A DNA stretch of 6,305 nt from an uncultured Erysipelotrichaceae bacterium (GTDB taxonomy: Bacteria; Bacillota_I; Bacilli_A; RFN20; CAG-826), in NCBI GenBank assembly GCA_900321535.1, contig ONWJ01000007.1:1-6305 (forward strand), given 5' to 3'. A program made the translations under genes and the position numbers. Below, one piece after another: positions 4,783 through 6,305 of this stretch. Each line of letters starts with the position of its first letter. The stretch's first letter is position 1. Under the pieces are notes generated by a model, which did not search any database, was not told the origin of the DNA, and saw nothing but the letters and a program-made list of their open reading frames with translations.

Positions 4783-6305
4783 ATGAAAATCGCTATCACG
4801 TGCAACGGCATCCGCCGAGAGTATGATCACAAAGTCGTGATGGCCGAGGCCATGAATGACTTTGGCTATCATCAAGAAGAAAGAAAGTTCATCTGCGAAC
4901 GCGTCAACCATCGTCTTCGCGAGCTTACTTATCCTATCTCTGCTGACGCTGAAGTCGAGATGCTTGACCTGACCGACCCAGAAGCAGTCAAAGTTTATGA
5001 AGCCTCGCTCCGTTACGTCGTCGCTATGGCGTTCGCTAGACGCTATCCAGAATTAAAGATCAGATTCGCTTATAACGTTTCCCGTTCTGTCGCCATCCAC
5101 ATTGTCGATGGGGACCGCGTTGCCAATAACGCGATGCTCGAAACCATCAAAGAGGAAGTCAACAACATCATCAAAGCGGACTACCCCCTCGTTCGTCACA
5201 TCCTTTCTCGCGAAGAAGCGGCCCAACTTTACAAAGAGCACGGCCTCGACGATGAATTAAGAATGCTCAAGTATCGCCCTGAGAAGACCGCTCACCTTTA
5301 TTCCTGCGCTGAATATATGGATTACATGTATTCCCGCATGCTTCCTTCTACCGGCTATTTGAAAGATTTCATCATCCGTCTTTATTCCCCAGGCCTTTTA
5401 CTTCAATATCCAAGAGCTGAGGAAGGCGGCAAAATCCCAGCCTTCAAAGATGCGCCTACCTTCTCCCGCACCCTCAAAGAATCGCATGCCTGGGCAAAGA
5501 TTGTTGGCTCTCACACCGTCGCTGCCATCAACGAAGAAATCGAGCGTTCCGGCACGATTGACTTCATCAACCTGAATGAAGCCAGACACAACCGCATGCT
5601 CTGCGAACTTGGCCAACGCATCGAAGACGATATCGATCAAATCTCCTTGATCTGCATCGCTGGGCCATCGAGCTCTGGCAAGACCACCTTCGCCAACCGT
5701 CTCCGCATCGAATTGCTTAGCCGTGGCATCAAACCAGTCCGTATTTCTTTGGATGACTATTATCTAGATAAATCCAAAGTCCCAATGGATGAGGATGGCA
5801 AACCAGACCTTGAATCCATCGAAGCCTTGGATATCGCTTTGTTCAACCAGAACATGCTCGATCTTATCAACGGCGAAACCGTCACCCTTCCGAAATTTGA
5901 TTTCCAACTTGGGCATCGCGTTGAAGGAAGAACCCTTCGCATCGGAAAGAATGAACCAATCATCATTGAAGGCATCCACGCTCTCAACGATCGCATGACC
6001 ATCGACATTCCAAAGTCCGCGAAGTTCAAAATCTTTATCTCCCCACAAGCTCAGATGAACTTGGATGACCACACCCCGGTCTCCCTTACCGATCTTCGTT
6101 TGATCAGACGTATCGTTCGTGACTTCAAATTCCGTAACGCATCGGCCGAAGAGACCATCTTGATGTGGCCAAGCGTCAGACGCGGCGAGTTCCGTTGGAT
6201 CTATGATACCCAAGAAGGCTGCGATTATGTTTATAACTCCATGCTTTCTTATGAGCTCCCCGTCATGAAGAAATACGCGATGCCGTTGCTTAGCAAAATT
6301 CCAGA
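4783..6305 (+). CDS. Nucleoside (uridine) kinase with N-terminal TGS and ThrRS-like domains, partial
   Basis: Probable cytoplasmic pyrimidine-salvage kinase that phosphorylates uridine/cytidine with ATP or GTP. The 507 codons present lack roughly the last 40-50 residues of this family, which is about 550 long; the window edge cuts it. Domains by translation: TGS-like ubiquitin fold (about 1-60), a region resembling the second domain of threonyl-tRNA synthetase (about 70-200, including VYEASLRYVVAMAFA), a linker, then a P-loop kinase (about 285 to the end). Walker A is GPSSSGKT at 294-301 (K300, T301). SLDDYY (322-327, probable catalytic D324 or D325), EGIHALN (396-402), arginines R442, R443 and R446 of the likely lid, and WPSVRRGE (462-469) follow. 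The whole is the TGS-uridine kinase fusion known from Firmicutes and Thermotogae. Kinase activity is expected; the substrate is inferred. The gene is divergent from the hydrolase, and its promoter holds a cre site. Confidence 0.88.
   Translation, partial: MKIAITCNGIRREYDHKVVMAEAMNDFGYHQEERKFICERVNHRLRELTYPISADAEVEMLDLTDPEAVKVYEASLRYVVAMAFARRYPELKIRFAYNVSRSVAIHIVDGDRVANNAMLETIKEEVNNIIKADYPLVRHILSREEAAQLYKEHGLDDELRMLKYRPEKTAHLYSCAEYMDYMYSRMLPSTGYLKDFIIRLYSPGLLLQYPRAEEGGKIPAFKDAPTFSRTLKESHAWAKIVGSHTVAAINEEIERSGTIDFINLNEARHNRMLCELGQRIEDDIDQISLICIAGPSSSGKTTFANRLRIELLSRGIKPVRISLDDYYLDKSKVPMDEDGKPDLESIEALDIALFNQNMLDLINGETVTLPKFDFQLGHRVEGRTLRIGKNEPIIIEGIHALNDRMTIDIPKSAKFKIFISPQAQMNLDDHTPVSLTDLRLIRRIVRDFKFRNASAEETILMWPSVRRGEFRWIYDTQEGCDYVYNSMLSYELPVMKKYAMPLLSKIP

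Noticed and set aside
5764..6213. Minus-strand 149-codon open frame opposite the kinase
   Set aside because: The plus-strand translation carries the Walker A region and kinase motifs through this whole interval; the antisense frame has no recognisable domain or ribosome binding site.

Overview
The window reads as a chromosomal segment of a low-to-mid GC Gram-positive bacterium, probably from the Bacilli/Erysipelotrichia/Mollicutes-related radiation. The reasons are the canonical Firmicutes-type atp gene order, Bacillus-like Shine-Dalgarno sequences (for example TAGGAGGT before atpE), a sequence that fits the CcpA cre consensus exactly, and an ATP synthase b subunit made as a lipoprotein, as known for Mycoplasma pneumoniae. 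The genes use the standard bacterial code: TGA is the stop codon of atpH and atpI, and every tryptophan seen is TGG. The lineage is inference; no rRNA or tRNA gene is present to fix it.

Layout. On the minus strand, positions 3871 down to 1 hold an F1Fo ATP synthase operon in the order atpI-like, atpB (a), atpE (c), atpF (b), atpH (delta) and atpA (alpha, cut off by the left window edge). The genes overlap or sit within 35 bases of each other, so this looks like one transcript; atpG, atpD and atpC would be expected beyond the left edge. The operon starts from a perfect TATAAT box only 8 bases before the atpI-like ATG, with no Shine-Dalgarno sequence, which suggests a leaderless first cistron. 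A GC-rich inverted repeat and a cre-like half-site lie just upstream. Upstream and in the same direction is a monocistronic isochorismatase-like cysteine hydrolase (4547-4026), ended by a clear intrinsic terminator (about 3928-3971). Divergent from it on the plus strand is a nucleoside (uridine) kinase of the TGS-domain fusion type (4783 to beyond the right edge). Its well-formed promoter carries a full cre consensus match between the -35 and -10 boxes.

How the parts work together. The atp genes build the membrane rotor-stator (a, b, c) and part of F1 (alpha, delta), with the AtpI-like protein as probable assembly factor. The c subunit carries a carboxylate pair (E39 and E72) with S73 and Y77, the arrangement of the Fusobacterium nucleatum two-carboxylate Na+ rotor, so this may be a Na+-coupled enzyme. 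Several residues of the a and c subunits differ from the usual pattern. The hydrolase and kinase are neighbours without an evident functional link to the ATP synthase, although the cre and cre-like sites hint that energy and nucleoside salvage genes may both respond to carbon supply.

No mobile elements, CRISPR arrays, RNA genes or riboswitches were recognised. The most interesting material is in unusual features of otherwise known genes rather than a wholly new system.
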